57,852 nt of DNA from Rhodococcus zopfii NBRC 100606 = JCM 9919 (GCF_001895025.1 NZ_BCXI01000047.1:1-57852), one strand, 5' to 3'. Shown: positions 8,763 through 18,825, counted from the stretch's first letter. Notes: generated by a model not told the origin, from the sequence alone. A program made the numbers and translations.

Positions 8763-11700
8763 TCCAGGCGCAGTGGGCGCAGGTCCGCGATCAGCTCGTC
8801 GAGCTGGAAACGCAGGCCGAGAAACTCGGCGGTCGCCTGGTCAAAGCCAGGACGGCCCTGGCGAGGGCGCACGAACTCGGCCTCGAGCGCGGTATCGACC
8901 TCAACGGTCAGCGCGTCGCCACGCTCACCGAGCGCCTCGAACGTCTGCGGGGCCGCTGGCGTGAGCTGCGGGCGCAGGAGAACCGGCTGCGCAGCGAGCT
9001 GCACGCTTTCGGGATCAACCCGGAGGCCGTTCCCAAACGGACGGTGCGCGAGGTCGCGGCCGCGAAGCCGGCGTGGCGTGAGCACCCGGCCACCGCCCGT
9101 CAGCTCCGCACCCTCGAGCGTCTGGCAGCGGAGACGACCGCGCCGTTCGTGGTCGAGGCGGGCCTCACCAAAGGCCAGGCCCACGACCTGATCGCCGCGC
9201 TGCTGGCCGGCAACCTCCCGCAGGCCCAGTTCACCGGCCGTCCCGCGGGACCGATGTTCATCCCGGCCGCGGCGCCGGCCGAGCCGGCACCCGAGGACCA
9301 GGCCGCTGCCGGGGTGTCCCGGAGCGGGGAACCGCAGGCCGGGCAGGCTCGGCAGCCGCGGCCGGTGATCGATCCGCTGGCCCAGGTCGAGCGTCGGTTG
9401 CTCGAGACCTTGGCCGAGCCGGACACCGAGGCCGATGCTGCCGCGAACCCACAGGTCAACACCGCCGCGCAGTTCCTTTCGTGGGCCGAGATTCATTTCA
9501 AGGTCAAGGCGCAGGTCGCCCTGGCCGATCTGATGGCCGATCGGGACTCGCTCACCGACGGGATGTTCCTGGTGTGCCGGGCGATCCTGTCCGATCCGAA
9601 ACGCTTGGGCGAACTCGGGCACCGCGCCGCCGAGGCGTACTGGCAGGCCCGCACCGGAGAGCCGGTGCAGCACCCGGTCACCGCCGAGGTCACCGACACG
9701 ATCGTCGATGCCCGCGCCAGCGAAGAACGCCACATCACCGAGGACTTCCTCGACACCACCCAGGCCGTGCTCGACACCCGGGAGCCGGCCGAACCCGCCA
9801 CCGCCGCCCAGCGCGGCGAGCACGTCGACGCCGTGCAGGACGGCATCGACCAGGCCGCCACCGTCGAGGTCGATGAATGGTGGGCGCGAGGCCGTGCAGC
9901 CTACGACCCGGACGACCCGCTGACCCTGCCGCAACCGGATACCGACCCGCAGGTCGCTGCTGCGCTCGAGGCGGTGCGCCGCCGCAAGGCCCGCGACGAG
10001 ATCCGCAGCCGGTGGTTCGACGGCGTCGCGCAGGGACGCCGCGAGGCCACCGCCGAGGAACGCCGCGCCTTGATCGCCGAGGTCGCTGTCGATCCCAGGC
10101 TCATCGCCGAGGTCGAGGGCCGGCGCCCGGAGTACCTGCCGGCCGTGGCCCGCGCCGAGGCCCAGAGGCTGATTGCCGACGCAGCCCGCGAGGCATCCCC
10201 GCTGCGGCAGGCCGCAGCGAAAGTCCTGCTCGAGAACCACCCGCTGCCGGCCGAGCTGTACGAGCGGGCCTATGCCGAGTGGGAGCGCATCCACGGCCCC
10301 GAGCTGACCTGGGATCAGGACACCGCCGCGCAGTGGACGGCGTGGATGACCATGCACGCGCGCCGGGACCCGCTCCTCGGATCGTGGGCCGGACTGCCGA
10401 TGGACACGCGCACCCCGCTCATCGAGATCGGCATCGAGACCGCGTTCGAGGTCATGGCCGAGGAACGCCCCGATCTCGTCGCGGCGACCGCCGACATCCC
10501 CGCCGCCCGGCTGGCTGCGGAGATGCGCGGCACCATCCTCCCGAACCTGCCGGCACCCCAGGCATCGGACCTTGCCGCCCGGTTCAGCGACGGAGCCGCA
10601 TACTGCGCCCTGAAGTTGAACGATCGCCTGACCAGCAAGGTCAGCTATCTCCCGGCCCGAGGCTGGGACTACACCCTCGACGGGGGCGGCACCTTCGTCA
10701 CCTGCGGCCGCAATGCACGGGTGGCGGTCGGTGCGCTGCTCGAAGCAGGCAACATCCCGATCCCGGAGTGGATCGAGCGTGTCTACCGCCCCTATGCCCA
10801 GGCCCGCGCCACCGTGCTGTCCAGGTCCAACGCCTACGCCCGGAACAACGAGTTCTACCACGCCGCCGCCCGGGCGGACCTGCTGTGGCAGTACAGCCAA
10901 TCCGGCTCGGCCGCTGCCGACCATTCACTCATCAACGACGTGCGCAGCGGCATCATCGACCAGCTGCGCAGCGACTTCCCGGCCGAGGTCGACCTGCTCG
11001 AATCCCTCGGCATCGACCTGCACTGGACGCTCGCGCACGACGTGGACCCGCAGGTCCTGCGCGAGATCCGGGCGGCCGGCGACGACCTCTACAGCCTCAC
11101 CCCCACCGACCTGACCTTCGCCGGGGCGGGAGAGGTGGTCGTCGGTGATCCCGCCGGCCGGCACATCACCATCGGCTCCCGACGGGCACCGAAAAGCTCC
11201 GCCTCCATCACGTACGTCGGTGGCAAGCCCCGACCCGAGCTGACGTTGCGGGACGCGATCGCCGACGCCCGCGCCGACCTCGCGGCAGCACGCCAGGGCG
11301 AGCAGCTCGACACGGAGCACATTGCCGAGGCCGACGCCGAGAGGGAGGCGGAGGCGGAACAACTACGGATCAGCGAGGAGGCCGAGCCGCCGTCCCCTCG
11401 AGTTGTAGCGCCTGCGGTCGATGACACAGGCGCGGTGATCTTCGAACAGGCCGAGTCGGCTCCTGCCGAACCGGCGGCCCAGGCCGGCCGTGATGCCGCC
11501 GCGACCTCATGGGCGGTTGACGACCGTCTGATGGTCGGCCCCATCGGGCCGGCCGCCGCACCGGCCGCCGAAGACGAATCCGCCGCGATCGCAGAACCGC
11601 AGGCTGAGACGGCACCGCAGCCGGAGGCTGCCGCAGCCGGAGGCGCGGCCGAGCCGTCGGCCGCAGCCACCGCCGCAGCCACCGCCGCAGCCACCGCCGC

Positions 11701-14700
11701 AGCCGCGGCCGCAGGCGAGCAGCCGGAGGTCGTCACCGAGACCGGCGACCGTGCTGCGGAGCCCGAGGGTGAGCGGCCCGCCGGTGCCGCCGCGGCTGTG
11801 CGTCCCGCCCCGCAGGATGTGCAGGCACGGGACTTCAATCTCGGCACCGAGGTGCTGGTCCCGTCCGGGGCGAAGGCTCGGGCACGGGCGAACATCGACG
11901 CCCTGCGTCTGGTGCGTGAGCTCGACGACCAGCAGCGACCGGCCACCGCCGACGAACAAGCGGTGCTGGCGCGGTGGTCCGGCTGGGGAGCGGTGCCGGA
12001 GGTCTTCGACGAACGCCCGAGGGTTCTCGCGCAGTGGCGCGACGAGCACGCCGAGCTGCTCGATCTGCTCGGGGAGAAGGGCTTCGCCCAGGCCCGCCAG
12101 ACCACCTTGAACGCGCACTACACCGACCCGGCGATCGTCGCAGAGCTGTGGCGGGCCGTGCAGCGCGCCGGGCTGCCCGACGGTGCGGTGCTGCTCGAGC
12201 CGGGCTGCGGGGCCGGTCACTTCGTCGGCACCGCCCCGGAGTCGGTGCGTATGGTCGGCGTCGAGATCGAGCCGATCAGCGCGAAGATCGCGCACTACCT
12301 GTATCCCTCGCAGCAGATCCGCAACCACGGCTTCGAACGCAACTTCGCCCCCGCCGCCACGTTCACCGGGGCGATCGGCAACGTCCCATTCGGCAAGTTT
12401 TCCCTGGTCGATCCGATCCACAACGCCGGCGGGCTGTCGATCCACAACCACTTCATCGCCAAATCGTTGGCCCTGACGGCTCCCGGCGGCTACGTCGCCG
12501 TGGTGACGTCGATGTTCACCTCGGACGCCCGCAGCGGCGACCAACGCGCCGCGATCGCCGCCCAGGGTGATCTGATCGGGGCGGTGCGCCTGCCCACCGG
12601 GGCGTTCGACCGGCAGGCCGGCACCGAGGTGGTCACCGACGTGCTGATCTTCCGCCGCCGCGAGGACGGCGCCACCCCCACCGCCGACACCCTCGACTGG
12701 GCACAGCCCGCCGTCCAGGTCGCCGCGGTCGACGCCAGGACCGGCGAAGCCGCCCGCACGTGGATCAACCCGTACTTCGCGAAGCATCCCGAGCGGGTGC
12801 TGGGCACCGTGACGGTGGGGGGCGGCATGTACGCCGGGGGATCGCTGCGCGTTGCCCCCACCACCACAAAGCCGCTGGCGGCGCAGCTGCGCAGCCAGCT
12901 CGATCCGCTCATCGACCAGGCCCGGGGTCGCGGGCTCGGGTTCACAGCCGAGGCCCCGGATCCTGCCGCGGTCGAGGCGTTCACCGCGCCGGGGCTGCGC
13001 ACCGGCGCCGACCTCGATTCCAACGAGGTGCTGCCCGGTGCGATGCGCTTCCACGAAGCCGAGAACCGGTTCGAGCAGTTCACCCTCGGTCGCGGCTGGA
13101 CCGAGGTGACCTGCCGCGGCAAGGACCTCGCGGAGCAGTGGAAGGTGCTCATCGCTCTCGGTGAGACGGTGATGGAGCTGTCCGAGGCCAGCCGCTCCCA
13201 CACCCACACCACCGCCGACCGGGACGTGATCCGTGGCCGGCTGAATTCGCTCTACGACGGCTATGTGCGCCGGTGGGGGCCGCTGAACCGGTTCAAGCTC
13301 ACCGAACCGACCCCGCTGTCGGACGACAAGATCACCGCCCGCCTCGACAAGGCGATCACCGAGTGGCGGCTCAAGACCGGCCGCGAGGAAGCCGCCGCCG
13401 ACGGCCTGGATCCGGCGCAGGCCGGCCCCTACACCGGGTCGATCCCCGACCAGGTGTACGAGGAGCTGTACGAGAAGGCGTCCGAGCAGCCGCAACCGCG
13501 CCGCTATTCCGCGCATCTGCAAGGCGCGATCGCCCGCGATCCACGCCTGGGCATGGTGCTGGCCATCGAGAACTTCCAGTCGCGCTTCGACGGCACCGAC
13601 GCGGTGGCGACCAAGACGGCGATCTTCACCGAGGACACCACCCCGTTCAAGGACCAGACCGCCAGCGCCGCCGATGTCGACGAGGCGCTGGCGATCAGCT
13701 TCGACGAGCTCGGGCACATCTCCCCGCAGCGGGTCGCCGAGCTGCTGAAGGTGTCCGTCGAGGACGCACTCGAGCAGGCCCAGGGCCGGATCTACCCCTC
13801 CCTGCACGACGCGGATCAATGGGAGCTGGCCACCGTCGCCCTGTCCGGGCAGGTCCGCGACAAGCTCGCACTCGCGAAGGTCAAGGCCGCCGCCGATCCC
13901 CGCTACGCGCCGCTGGTGCAGGCGCTCGAGACGGTCGTGCCGCCGGATGTGGACCCCGCCGAGATCGGGGTGCGCATCGGCGCGACCTGGATTCCGGTCG
14001 AGGACTACCGCCAGTTCCTGGTCCAGGAGTTCGGGCTGCGCGACGACCGGCTGACCGTCGAGCACGACACGGTCACCGGCACCTGGAAACTCGGGACCGA
14101 CCAGAAGAGCCGCCACGAATGGTCCGGCGGCTACCCGGACAAGTACGGCACCGACCGGCTTCCGGGCGTGAAGATGGTCGAGCTGCTCGCCAACAACAAA
14201 CCCGTCCAAATCCTCAAGACCGCCGACGAGCTCGAACGCTCCCCGAAGCCGCGGTTCAACGTCAAGCTCACCGAACAGGCCCATGCCTCGGCCGCGGCGC
14301 TGCAAGAACGGTTCGAAAAGTGGCTGTGGGAGGACGGCGACCGCTATCTGCGCCTGGCCCGCGCATTCAACGAGCGCTACAACTCCTACGTCAAACCGGT
14401 CCACGACGGCCGCAGCAAGTCGTTTCCGGGGCTGAACCCGAAGTACACGCCCTACGACTATCAGGCCGCGGCCGTGCAGCGGTTCCTGCACGACGAGACG
14501 ATCCTGCTCGACCATGTCGTCGGGGCCGGCAAGACCCTGACGATCACCGCCTCGTGCATGGAAGCCACACGGCTCGGACAAATCCGCCAGCCGTGGATCG
14601 TGGTGCCGAACCACCTGCTCGCGCAGTGGTCGGTCGAGGCCCGCGACGCCTACCCGAACGCCAACATCCTCGTCGCCTCCGAACTCGACGGCCGCGACGA

Positions 14701-17700
14701 CCGGCAACGCTTCGTCGGGCAAACCGCCGTCGGCGACTGGGACCTGGTGATCGTGCCCCAGTCGGTGTTCAGTCGCATCGCCCTGCGCCGCGAAGCGCAG
14801 ATCGAGTACCTCGACAGCGAACTCGCCGAACTGCGCGACGCCCTCGCCGCCGCCAACAACCAAGGCGCGGAGTTCACGGTCAAGCAGATCGAGCAGGCGA
14901 TCAAGAACACCGAGGCCCGGATCGAGAAGATCATCGCGGCCAAGGCCACCGACGACGGGCTGACCTTCGAGCAATCGGGCTGCGACTTCCTGTTCATCGA
15001 CGAGGCCCACGACTACAAGAACCTCACCCGCCCATCCAACAGCGCCGACCTGTCGGTCCCGACCGGCTCCCAACGCGCCACCGACCTGGAAATGAAAGCC
15101 AAGTACCTGCGGGAGAAGGCCCGCGCCCGGGGCGCCGAGCAGGGCATGGCGCACGCGCCGGCCAAGGCGATCGCGTTTGCCACCGGCACCCCGATCAGCA
15201 ACTCGCTGTCGGAGATCTGGGTGATGACCAAGTACCTGCGCCCGGACCTGCTGCACGCCGCCGGCCTGGGACGGATCGACAACTGGGCGGGGACCTTCGC
15301 CAAGCCGGTGTCGGTGCCGGAGATGAACACCACCGCCACCCGCATCCAGATGCGCACGCGCATGGCCGAATACGCCAACGTCCCGCAGCTGGTGGCGATG
15401 CTCGACCAGTTCCGGGACGTGGTGACCGCCGATCGGATCCCGGTGCGGCTGCCCGTCCTCGACGGCGGCACCCCGAAGATCGTGGAGTTCGACATGGGCC
15501 AGGACGCCATCGACGCGATGGCCGACCTCGATGTCCGCATGAGCATGATCCAGGGCGATCGGATGGACCTGGACAACAGCCTCAAGATCGCCACCGACGG
15601 GCGGAACCTGACGATGTATCCCGCGCTGGCGAACCTGGCCCCGCCGGACCCGCAGCACAGCCGCATCGAACACGCCGCCGAGCTGATCTGGCAGGTCCAC
15701 CGCGACCACGCCGACCTGCGCATCCCGGCCGACAAGTACGGCCCCGAGATGACCGGGGTGTTCCAGCTGGTGTTCTGCGACCGCGGCACCCCCAAGGCCG
15801 GCGCCGGCCCCCGGGCCCGCAATCTCTACACCGAGCTGCGCGACGCCCTCGTCCGGCGAGGCATGAGGGCCGAGGAGATCGCGTTCATGCACGACTACGA
15901 CAGCCCCAAGGCCAAGGCGAGGCTGGTCGAAGCGTGCACCGACGGCCGGATCCGGGTGCTGCTGACCTCCACCAAGAAGGGCGGCACCGGTTTGAACGTC
16001 CAGCGGGCGCTCAAACAGATGATCAACATGGACCCGGCGTGGACGGCTGCGGACATGGAACAGCGGCTGGGCCGCATCATCCGTCAGGGCAACGTCCACC
16101 AGAGCGTCAGCGTGGTCAACATGGTCGCCCGCCGCTCCTTCGACGCGATGATGTACCAGTACGTGGCCCGCAAGTCGAACTTCGTGTCGATGATCCGCAA
16201 AGCCGATGTGCCGCCGACGATGGAGGACGTCGGCGGGGACCTGACCGTCTCGTGGGCGCAGAGCAAGGCCGCAGCCACCGGCGATCCGGTGTTCGTCGAG
16301 CAGGTCGAGGCCGACCGGAAGGTCGCCGCGCTCGAAGCCCGACGCGACGCCGTGCACAGCGCCAACGCCGCCCGCAGCGCCGCGATCCGGGCGCTGGGAC
16401 GGTCGATCACCGCCGACGAGAATCGGCTGCCCGAGGTGCGCGAGACCGCCGCCAAGCTTCAAGCGTGGACCGGCATCGAAGACCGCGCCGCAAGGACGTG
16501 GCACTTCGACGGCCGGGAGATCCCCGACTCGCAGACCGCGGACCTGGCCGACGCGCTGCGGGGCTCGCTGACCCGGCTCGCGGGCGAGGTGACCAAGACC
16601 AACGACGAGAAGGTCTTCGGCGGTCTGGGCGGAGTGCCGCTCACCCTCGGCTACACCCAGGTCATCGGGCAGTTCTACATCACCGTCGGTGAGGAAACGA
16701 GCTGGTACGAGCGCGACCGGTTCTACAACGTTCTCGAACGCTCCAGCGGAGCGCAGGCGATGCTGACCTCGATCCGCAAACTCGCCGGCAAAGCGAGCAC
16801 GCACGTGTCGAAGATCGAGGCGCGGATCGAGCACAACCGTCTCCGGCTCGCCGAGGCCGAGGCCGAGCCGGAACTCACCTTCACCGACACCGCCGAACTC
16901 GAGGTCGCGAAGCTGCGGGCCGAAGAGCTGCGGCTCGAGGTCAACGCCCGCGAGAACTCCCCCGAGGCGATGCGCCGAGCCCGCCAGGACCGGGAGCGGC
17001 GGGCCGCCGACGGCCAGTACCCGAAGTGGACCCTCGACCTGAACCCCACCGATGCGTGGGCCGAACACCAGGGGATGAGCAAACAGGACCTGCTCGCATC
17101 GGTGCCGGGGCGTATGGCCGCAGCCCGGCAGGCATGGCTCGACGGCGCCGAACAGCGCGAAGCGGACCGCAAGGCCCAGCCGTGGGTGCCCCTCGACGCC
17201 AGCGAAGCGCTCTGGCAGTACGGCTTCGACGCCGACAGCGGGCGGCCCGGCGCCCGGGTGTACTGGGACGACCGGCAGTGGCACCTCGAAGCCTGGGACG
17301 GCGACGGCACGCTCGACCGCGCCGCCGTCAACACCCGCAGTGAGGCGTTCAACACCGCCGTCCGCGCCGTCGGGAAGTTCGCCGCCGACCGGGACATCCC
17401 CCGCGAGGCGATCCACCAGGCCAGCATGGACCGCCGCGGACGCCTCGAAGCCGAAGTGTCCGCCACAACCGTCGAACCCCCCGGCACCGAGGTCGACACC
17501 ACCGACGGTGCCGCAGAAACAACCAGAGTTGACGATGAAGCACTCCAGGGTGTCGCAGAGGCAACCGATGTAGTCGTGGAGCCGACCGAGGCGGTGCTCG
17601 AACCCACCGACGCGGTGCCGACCGGCGAGGACACCTTCGAACTCGACGACACGCTCGCGCAAGGGCTGCGGGCGGCCGGCGACGTGCGCCCACTGCGCAG

Positions 17701-17809
17701 GCGCGATCTCACCAGCACCGGACCGCAGCAGCACCCCGATCCGATGCATCCGATGCAACAGTACGAAGCCGGTTGTGGAGACGGATACGAAGACGGCCGC
17801 GCCGTCTGA
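8759..17809 (+). CDS. giant DarB-like DNA methylase-helicase
   Basis: This frame codes for about 3,016 residues. An N-terminal coiled coil (residues about 5-95) leads into a long unrecognised region. An Ala/Pro-rich linker follows near 965-990, then an N6-adenine methyltransferase domain (AdoMet motif LLEPGCGAGHF near 1146 and catalytic NVPFG near 1208). Then comes a superfamily 2 helicase: VGAGKT near 1921, DEAHDYKN near 2081, and GTGLNVQRA to QRLGRIIRQGN near 2405-2440. The C-terminus is helical and then acidic. The methylase-plus-helicase layout is that of phage P1 DarB, which protects incoming DNA from type I restriction; a similar antirestriction role during conjugation is inferred. Start is uncertain: no ATG, GTG or TTG exists in frame until GTG near 9041. 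Yet coding character begins at 8759, where CTG overlaps the upstream TGA (CTGA). Reinitiation or frameshifting are alternatives. Confidence 0.82.
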   Translation: MIQAQWAQVRDQLVELETQAEKLGGRLVKARTALARAHELGLERGIDLNGQRVATLTERLERLRGRWRELRAQENRLRSELHAFGINPEAVPKRTVREVAAAKPAWREHPATARQLRTLERLAAETTAPFVVEAGLTKGQAHDLIAALLAGNLPQAQFTGRPAGPMFIPAAAPAEPAPEDQAAAGVSRSGEPQAGQARQPRPVIDPLAQVERRLLETLAEPDTEADAAANPQVNTAAQFLSWAEIHFKVKAQVALADLMADRDSLTDGMFLVCRAILSDPKRLGELGHRAAEAYWQARTGEPVQHPVTAEVTDTIVDARASEERHITEDFLDTTQAVLDTREPAEPATAAQRGEHVDAVQDGIDQAATVEVDEWWARGRAAYDPDDPLTLPQPDTDPQVAAALEAVRRRKARDEIRSRWFDGVAQGRREATAEERRALIAEVAVDPRLIAEVEGRRPEYLPAVARAEAQRLIADAAREASPLRQAAAKVLLENHPLPAELYERAYAEWERIHGPELTWDQDTAAQWTAWMTMHARRDPLLGSWAGLPMDTRTPLIEIGIETAFEVMAEERPDLVAATADIPAARLAAEMRGTILPNLPAPQASDLAARFSDGAAYCALKLNDRLTSKVSYLPARGWDYTLDGGGTFVTCGRNARVAVGALLEAGNIPIPEWIERVYRPYAQARATVLSRSNAYARNNEFYHAAARADLLWQYSQSGSAAADHSLINDVRSGIIDQLRSDFPAEVDLLESLGIDLHWTLAHDVDPQVLREIRAAGDDLYSLTPTDLTFAGAGEVVVGDPAGRHITIGSRRAPKSSASITYVGGKPRPELTLRDAIADARADLAAARQGEQLDTEHIAEADAEREAEAEQLRISEEAEPPSPRVVAPAVDDTGAVIFEQAESAPAEPAAQAGRDAAATSWAVDDRLMVGPIGPAAAPAAEDESAAIAEPQAETAPQPEAAAAGGAAEPSAAATAAATAAATAAAAAAGEQPEVVTETGDRAAEPEGERPAGAAAAVRPAPQDVQARDFNLGTEVLVPSGAKARARANIDALRLVRELDDQQRPATADEQAVLARWSGWGAVPEVFDERPRVLAQWRDEHAELLDLLGEKGFAQARQTTLNAHYTDPAIVAELWRAVQRAGLPDGAVLLEPGCGAGHFVGTAPESVRMVGVEIEPISAKIAHYLYPSQQIRNHGFERNFAPAATFTGAIGNVPFGKFSLVDPIHNAGGLSIHNHFIAKSLALTAPGGYVAVVTSMFTSDARSGDQRAAIAAQGDLIGAVRLPTGAFDRQAGTEVVTDVLIFRRREDGATPTADTLDWAQPAVQVAAVDARTGEAARTWINPYFAKHPERVLGTVTVGGGMYAGGSLRVAPTTTKPLAAQLRSQLDPLIDQARGRGLGFTAEAPDPAAVEAFTAPGLRTGADLDSNEVLPGAMRFHEAENRFEQFTLGRGWTEVTCRGKDLAEQWKVLIALGETVMELSEASRSHTHTTADRDVIRGRLNSLYDGYVRRWGPLNRFKLTEPTPLSDDKITARLDKAITEWRLKTGREEAAADGLDPAQAGPYTGSIPDQVYEELYEKASEQPQPRRYSAHLQGAIARDPRLGMVLAIENFQSRFDGTDAVATKTAIFTEDTTPFKDQTASAADVDEALAISFDELGHISPQRVAELLKVSVEDALEQAQGRIYPSLHDADQWELATVALSGQVRDKLALAKVKAAADPRYAPLVQALETVVPPDVDPAEIGVRIGATWIPVEDYRQFLVQEFGLRDDRLTVEHDTVTGTWKLGTDQKSRHEWSGGYPDKYGTDRLPGVKMVELLANNKPVQILKTADELERSPKPRFNVKLTEQAHASAAALQERFEKWLWEDGDRYLRLARAFNERYNSYVKPVHDGRSKSFPGLNPKYTPYDYQAAAVQRFLHDETILLDHVVGAGKTLTITASCMEATRLGQIRQPWIVVPNHLLAQWSVEARDAYPNANILVASELDGRDDRQRFVGQTAVGDWDLVIVPQSVFSRIALRREAQIEYLDSELAELRDALAAANNQGAEFTVKQIEQAIKNTEARIEKIIAAKATDDGLTFEQSGCDFLFIDEAHDYKNLTRPSNSADLSVPTGSQRATDLEMKAKYLREKARARGAEQGMAHAPAKAIAFATGTPISNSLSEIWVMTKYLRPDLLHAAGLGRIDNWAGTFAKPVSVPEMNTTATRIQMRTRMAEYANVPQLVAMLDQFRDVVTADRIPVRLPVLDGGTPKIVEFDMGQDAIDAMADLDVRMSMIQGDRMDLDNSLKIATDGRNLTMYPALANLAPPDPQHSRIEHAAELIWQVHRDHADLRIPADKYGPEMTGVFQLVFCDRGTPKAGAGPRARNLYTELRDALVRRGMRAEEIAFMHDYDSPKAKARLVEACTDGRIRVLLTSTKKGGTGLNVQRALKQMINMDPAWTAADMEQRLGRIIRQGNVHQSVSVVNMVARRSFDAMMYQYVARKSNFVSMIRKADVPPTMEDVGGDLTVSWAQSKAAATGDPVFVEQVEADRKVAALEARRDAVHSANAARSAAIRALGRSITADENRLPEVRETAAKLQAWTGIEDRAARTWHFDGREIPDSQTADLADALRGSLTRLAGEVTKTNDEKVFGGLGGVPLTLGYTQVIGQFYITVGEETSWYERDRFYNVLERSSGAQAMLTSIRKLAGKASTHVSKIEARIEHNRLRLAEAEAEPELTFTDTAELEVAKLRAEELRLEVNARENSPEAMRRARQDRERRAADGQYPKWTLDLNPTDAWAEHQGMSKQDLLASVPGRMAAARQAWLDGAEQREADRKAQPWVPLDASEALWQYGFDADSGRPGARVYWDDRQWHLEAWDGDGTLDRAAVNTRSEAFNTAVRAVGKFAADRDIPREAIHQASMDRRGRLEAEVSATTVEPPGTEVDTTDGAAETTRVDDEALQGVAEATDVVVEPTEAVLEPTDAVPTGEDTFELDDTLAQGLRAAGDVRPLRRRDLTSTGPQQHPDPMHPMQQYEAGCGDGYEDGRAV
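11661..11712 (+). repeat. tandem 12-bp repeats encoding an alanine-rich linker
   Basis: About three to four copies of a CCGCAGCCACCG-type unit follow one another inside the giant gene. They encode a run of ATAAATAAATAAAA type between the N-terminal region and the methylase domain. The repeats are in frame and would change linker length in 4-residue steps if they expanded or contracted. Confidence 0.6.
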
Positions 17810-17834
17810 CCGCGCCTCCAAGCTCGTCACCAGC

Positions 17835-17868
17835 GGTGGGGCAGAACCGATCCAGGTTCTGCCCCACC
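17835..17868. terminator. perfect 14-bp hairpin after the giant gene
   Basis: GGTGGGGCAGAACC (17835-17848) pairs with GGTTCTGCCCCACC (17855-17868) around a GATCCA loop. No T-run follows, so it may be a factor-assisted terminator, an RNA-processing or stability element, or an attenuator ahead of the gene at 17892. Its symmetry also permits a role as a protein-binding site. Confidence 0.55.
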
Positions 17869-17891
17869 CCACCACCGACCAGGGGGAACTT

Positions 17892-18080
17892 GTGGAACCA
17901 CACGTCACCGAAGCCGAAGCCCGCGCCGACATCGCGGCGATGGAACCGATCATGGCGATCGAAGGCCGTCAGATGAGCGACGCCGACAAAGAGCTGCTGG
18001 TCGATCTGATCCGGGGCACGAAGACCTTCGAGGAAATCACCAAGATCCTTGCCCGCGAGGCCGGCTACGACATCGACTGA
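17892..18080 (+). CDS. small VbhA-like protein (Fic-antitoxin-like)
   Basis: The 62-residue product contains EARADIAAMEPIMAIEGRQM followed by LLVDLIRGTKTFEEITK. This matches the general pattern of the VbhA antitoxin domain (helix, then x-E-G, then a G-x-x-T-x-E-E segment). The Ser/Thr of the classical Fic-inhibitory motif (S/T)xxxE(G/N) is Ile here, so inhibition of a Fic enzyme is not assured. GTG 17892 is preferred because AGGGGGA precedes it, and the longer frame from 17775 would run through the 17835 hairpin and overlap the giant gene. No Fic protein is encoded in the window. Confidence 0.6.
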   Translation: MEPHVTEAEARADIAAMEPIMAIEGRQMSDADKELLVDLIRGTKTFEEITKILAREAGYDID

Positions 18081-18280
18081 CATGGCTTCCCGATATTCCC
18101 GAGAGGTTCTTGACCGATCTGTCAAGGCTCAAGGGACGAGCCGCCGCAGCGGTGGCGAGGCAACATCTGCGAGGCAGGATCTGGCCAGTCGCGGACCAAT
18201 CGAGCAGTGCGCTGACACCATCAGCGGCGCCGTCCGGCGCGCACGGTTTGCTGCCCTGACATCCTCGGGGCACCATGCAG

Positions 18281-18298
18281 GAGCGCCCGAGGGCGCTC
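18281..18298 (-). terminator. hairpin downstream of the first toxin-antitoxin pair
   Basis: GAGCGCCC and GGGCGCTC form an 8-bp stem separated by GA. It lies 32 bases past the stop of the leftward antitoxin gene, where a terminator is expected, but it lacks a T-run. Confidence 0.45.
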
Positions 18299-18330
18299 GG
18301 TGACCGGTCGATGCGCCGGGCACGGAAAGT

Positions 18331-18591
18331 CTACTTGTTCGCTCCGAATCGCTGGTATGCCGCCTGCCGGGTGGTGTCCAGTGCCGTACCGATCACGGCC
18401 CAGGAATCACCGGCGTCTCGGGCGGCGGCCACGGCGGCCCGAAGCTCGGCCTCGGCGGCGGCCAGGGCCTTGCGGGCGGCGATGATCCGCCGCACATGGG
18501 TGGCATCGCGGGCGTCGGTGACGGCCGGATCGAGCTGGTCGAGTCCGGTCACATCGGTGTCGCTGCGCTTGACGGTCTGCATGGTGCTCAC
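18331..18591 (-). CDS. putative antitoxin, HTH type
   Basis: The 86-residue protein has a long N-terminal helix ([23 protein letters not shown]). A C-terminal helix-turn-helix follows ([21 protein letters not shown]), a pattern common in actinobacterial antitoxins and small regulators. GTG 18591 overlaps the toxin stop as GTGA; ATG 18582, with GAGG eight bases upstream, is the alternative. It would neutralise the upstream toxin and bind the palindromic operator at 18826-18844. Confidence 0.7.
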   Translation of the reverse strand: MSTMQTVKRSDTDVTGLDQLDPAVTDARDATHVRRIIAARKALAAAEAELRAAVAAARDAGDSWAVIGTALDTTRQAAYQRFGANK

Positions 18592-18824
18592 CTCAGGTAG
18601 TGGTAGAACTTCGCCCGAAGGCGATCGGCATGGATGATCCGGGTCGGCTCACCCGCGGGTACGGCCACCAGCTCGAGCAACCGGCCCGCAGTGTCGGGAC
18701 CGATGATCAACAGCCGTTCCTCGCCGTCGTACTCGTACTCGACGTAGCGGATCGCCTCGTCGAACGCGTGGACGATGTCGTCATCACCGATCCCGTGCTT
18801 GCGCGCCGAATCCACGATCCTCAC
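18588..18824 (-). CDS. putative BrnT-like ribonuclease toxin
   Basis: The 78-residue protein has the BrnT-type layout: an N-terminal [13 protein letters not shown] segment, a strand-rich middle ([17 protein letters not shown]) and a C-terminal [12 protein letters not shown]. It shares this pattern with the protein at 56637. BrnT toxins are small ribonucleases that reduce translation, usually paired with a DNA-binding antitoxin. The toxin gene comes first here and overlaps the antitoxin gene by four bases. The GTG start at 18824 lies about six bases after a -10 box, so the mRNA is probably leaderless. Confidence 0.65.
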   Translation of the reverse strand: MRIVDSARKHGIGDDDIVHAFDEAIRYVEYEYDGEERLLIIGPDTAGRLLELVAVPAGEPTRIIHADRLRAKFYHYLR

Positions 18825-18825
18825 C

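Noticed and set aside
11507..17953. 2,148-codon open frame on the minus strand
   Set aside because: It is an antisense shadow of the giant methylase-helicase gene; composition is Gly/Arg/Val/His-rich without domains, and the plus-strand frame has clear methylase and helicase motifs.
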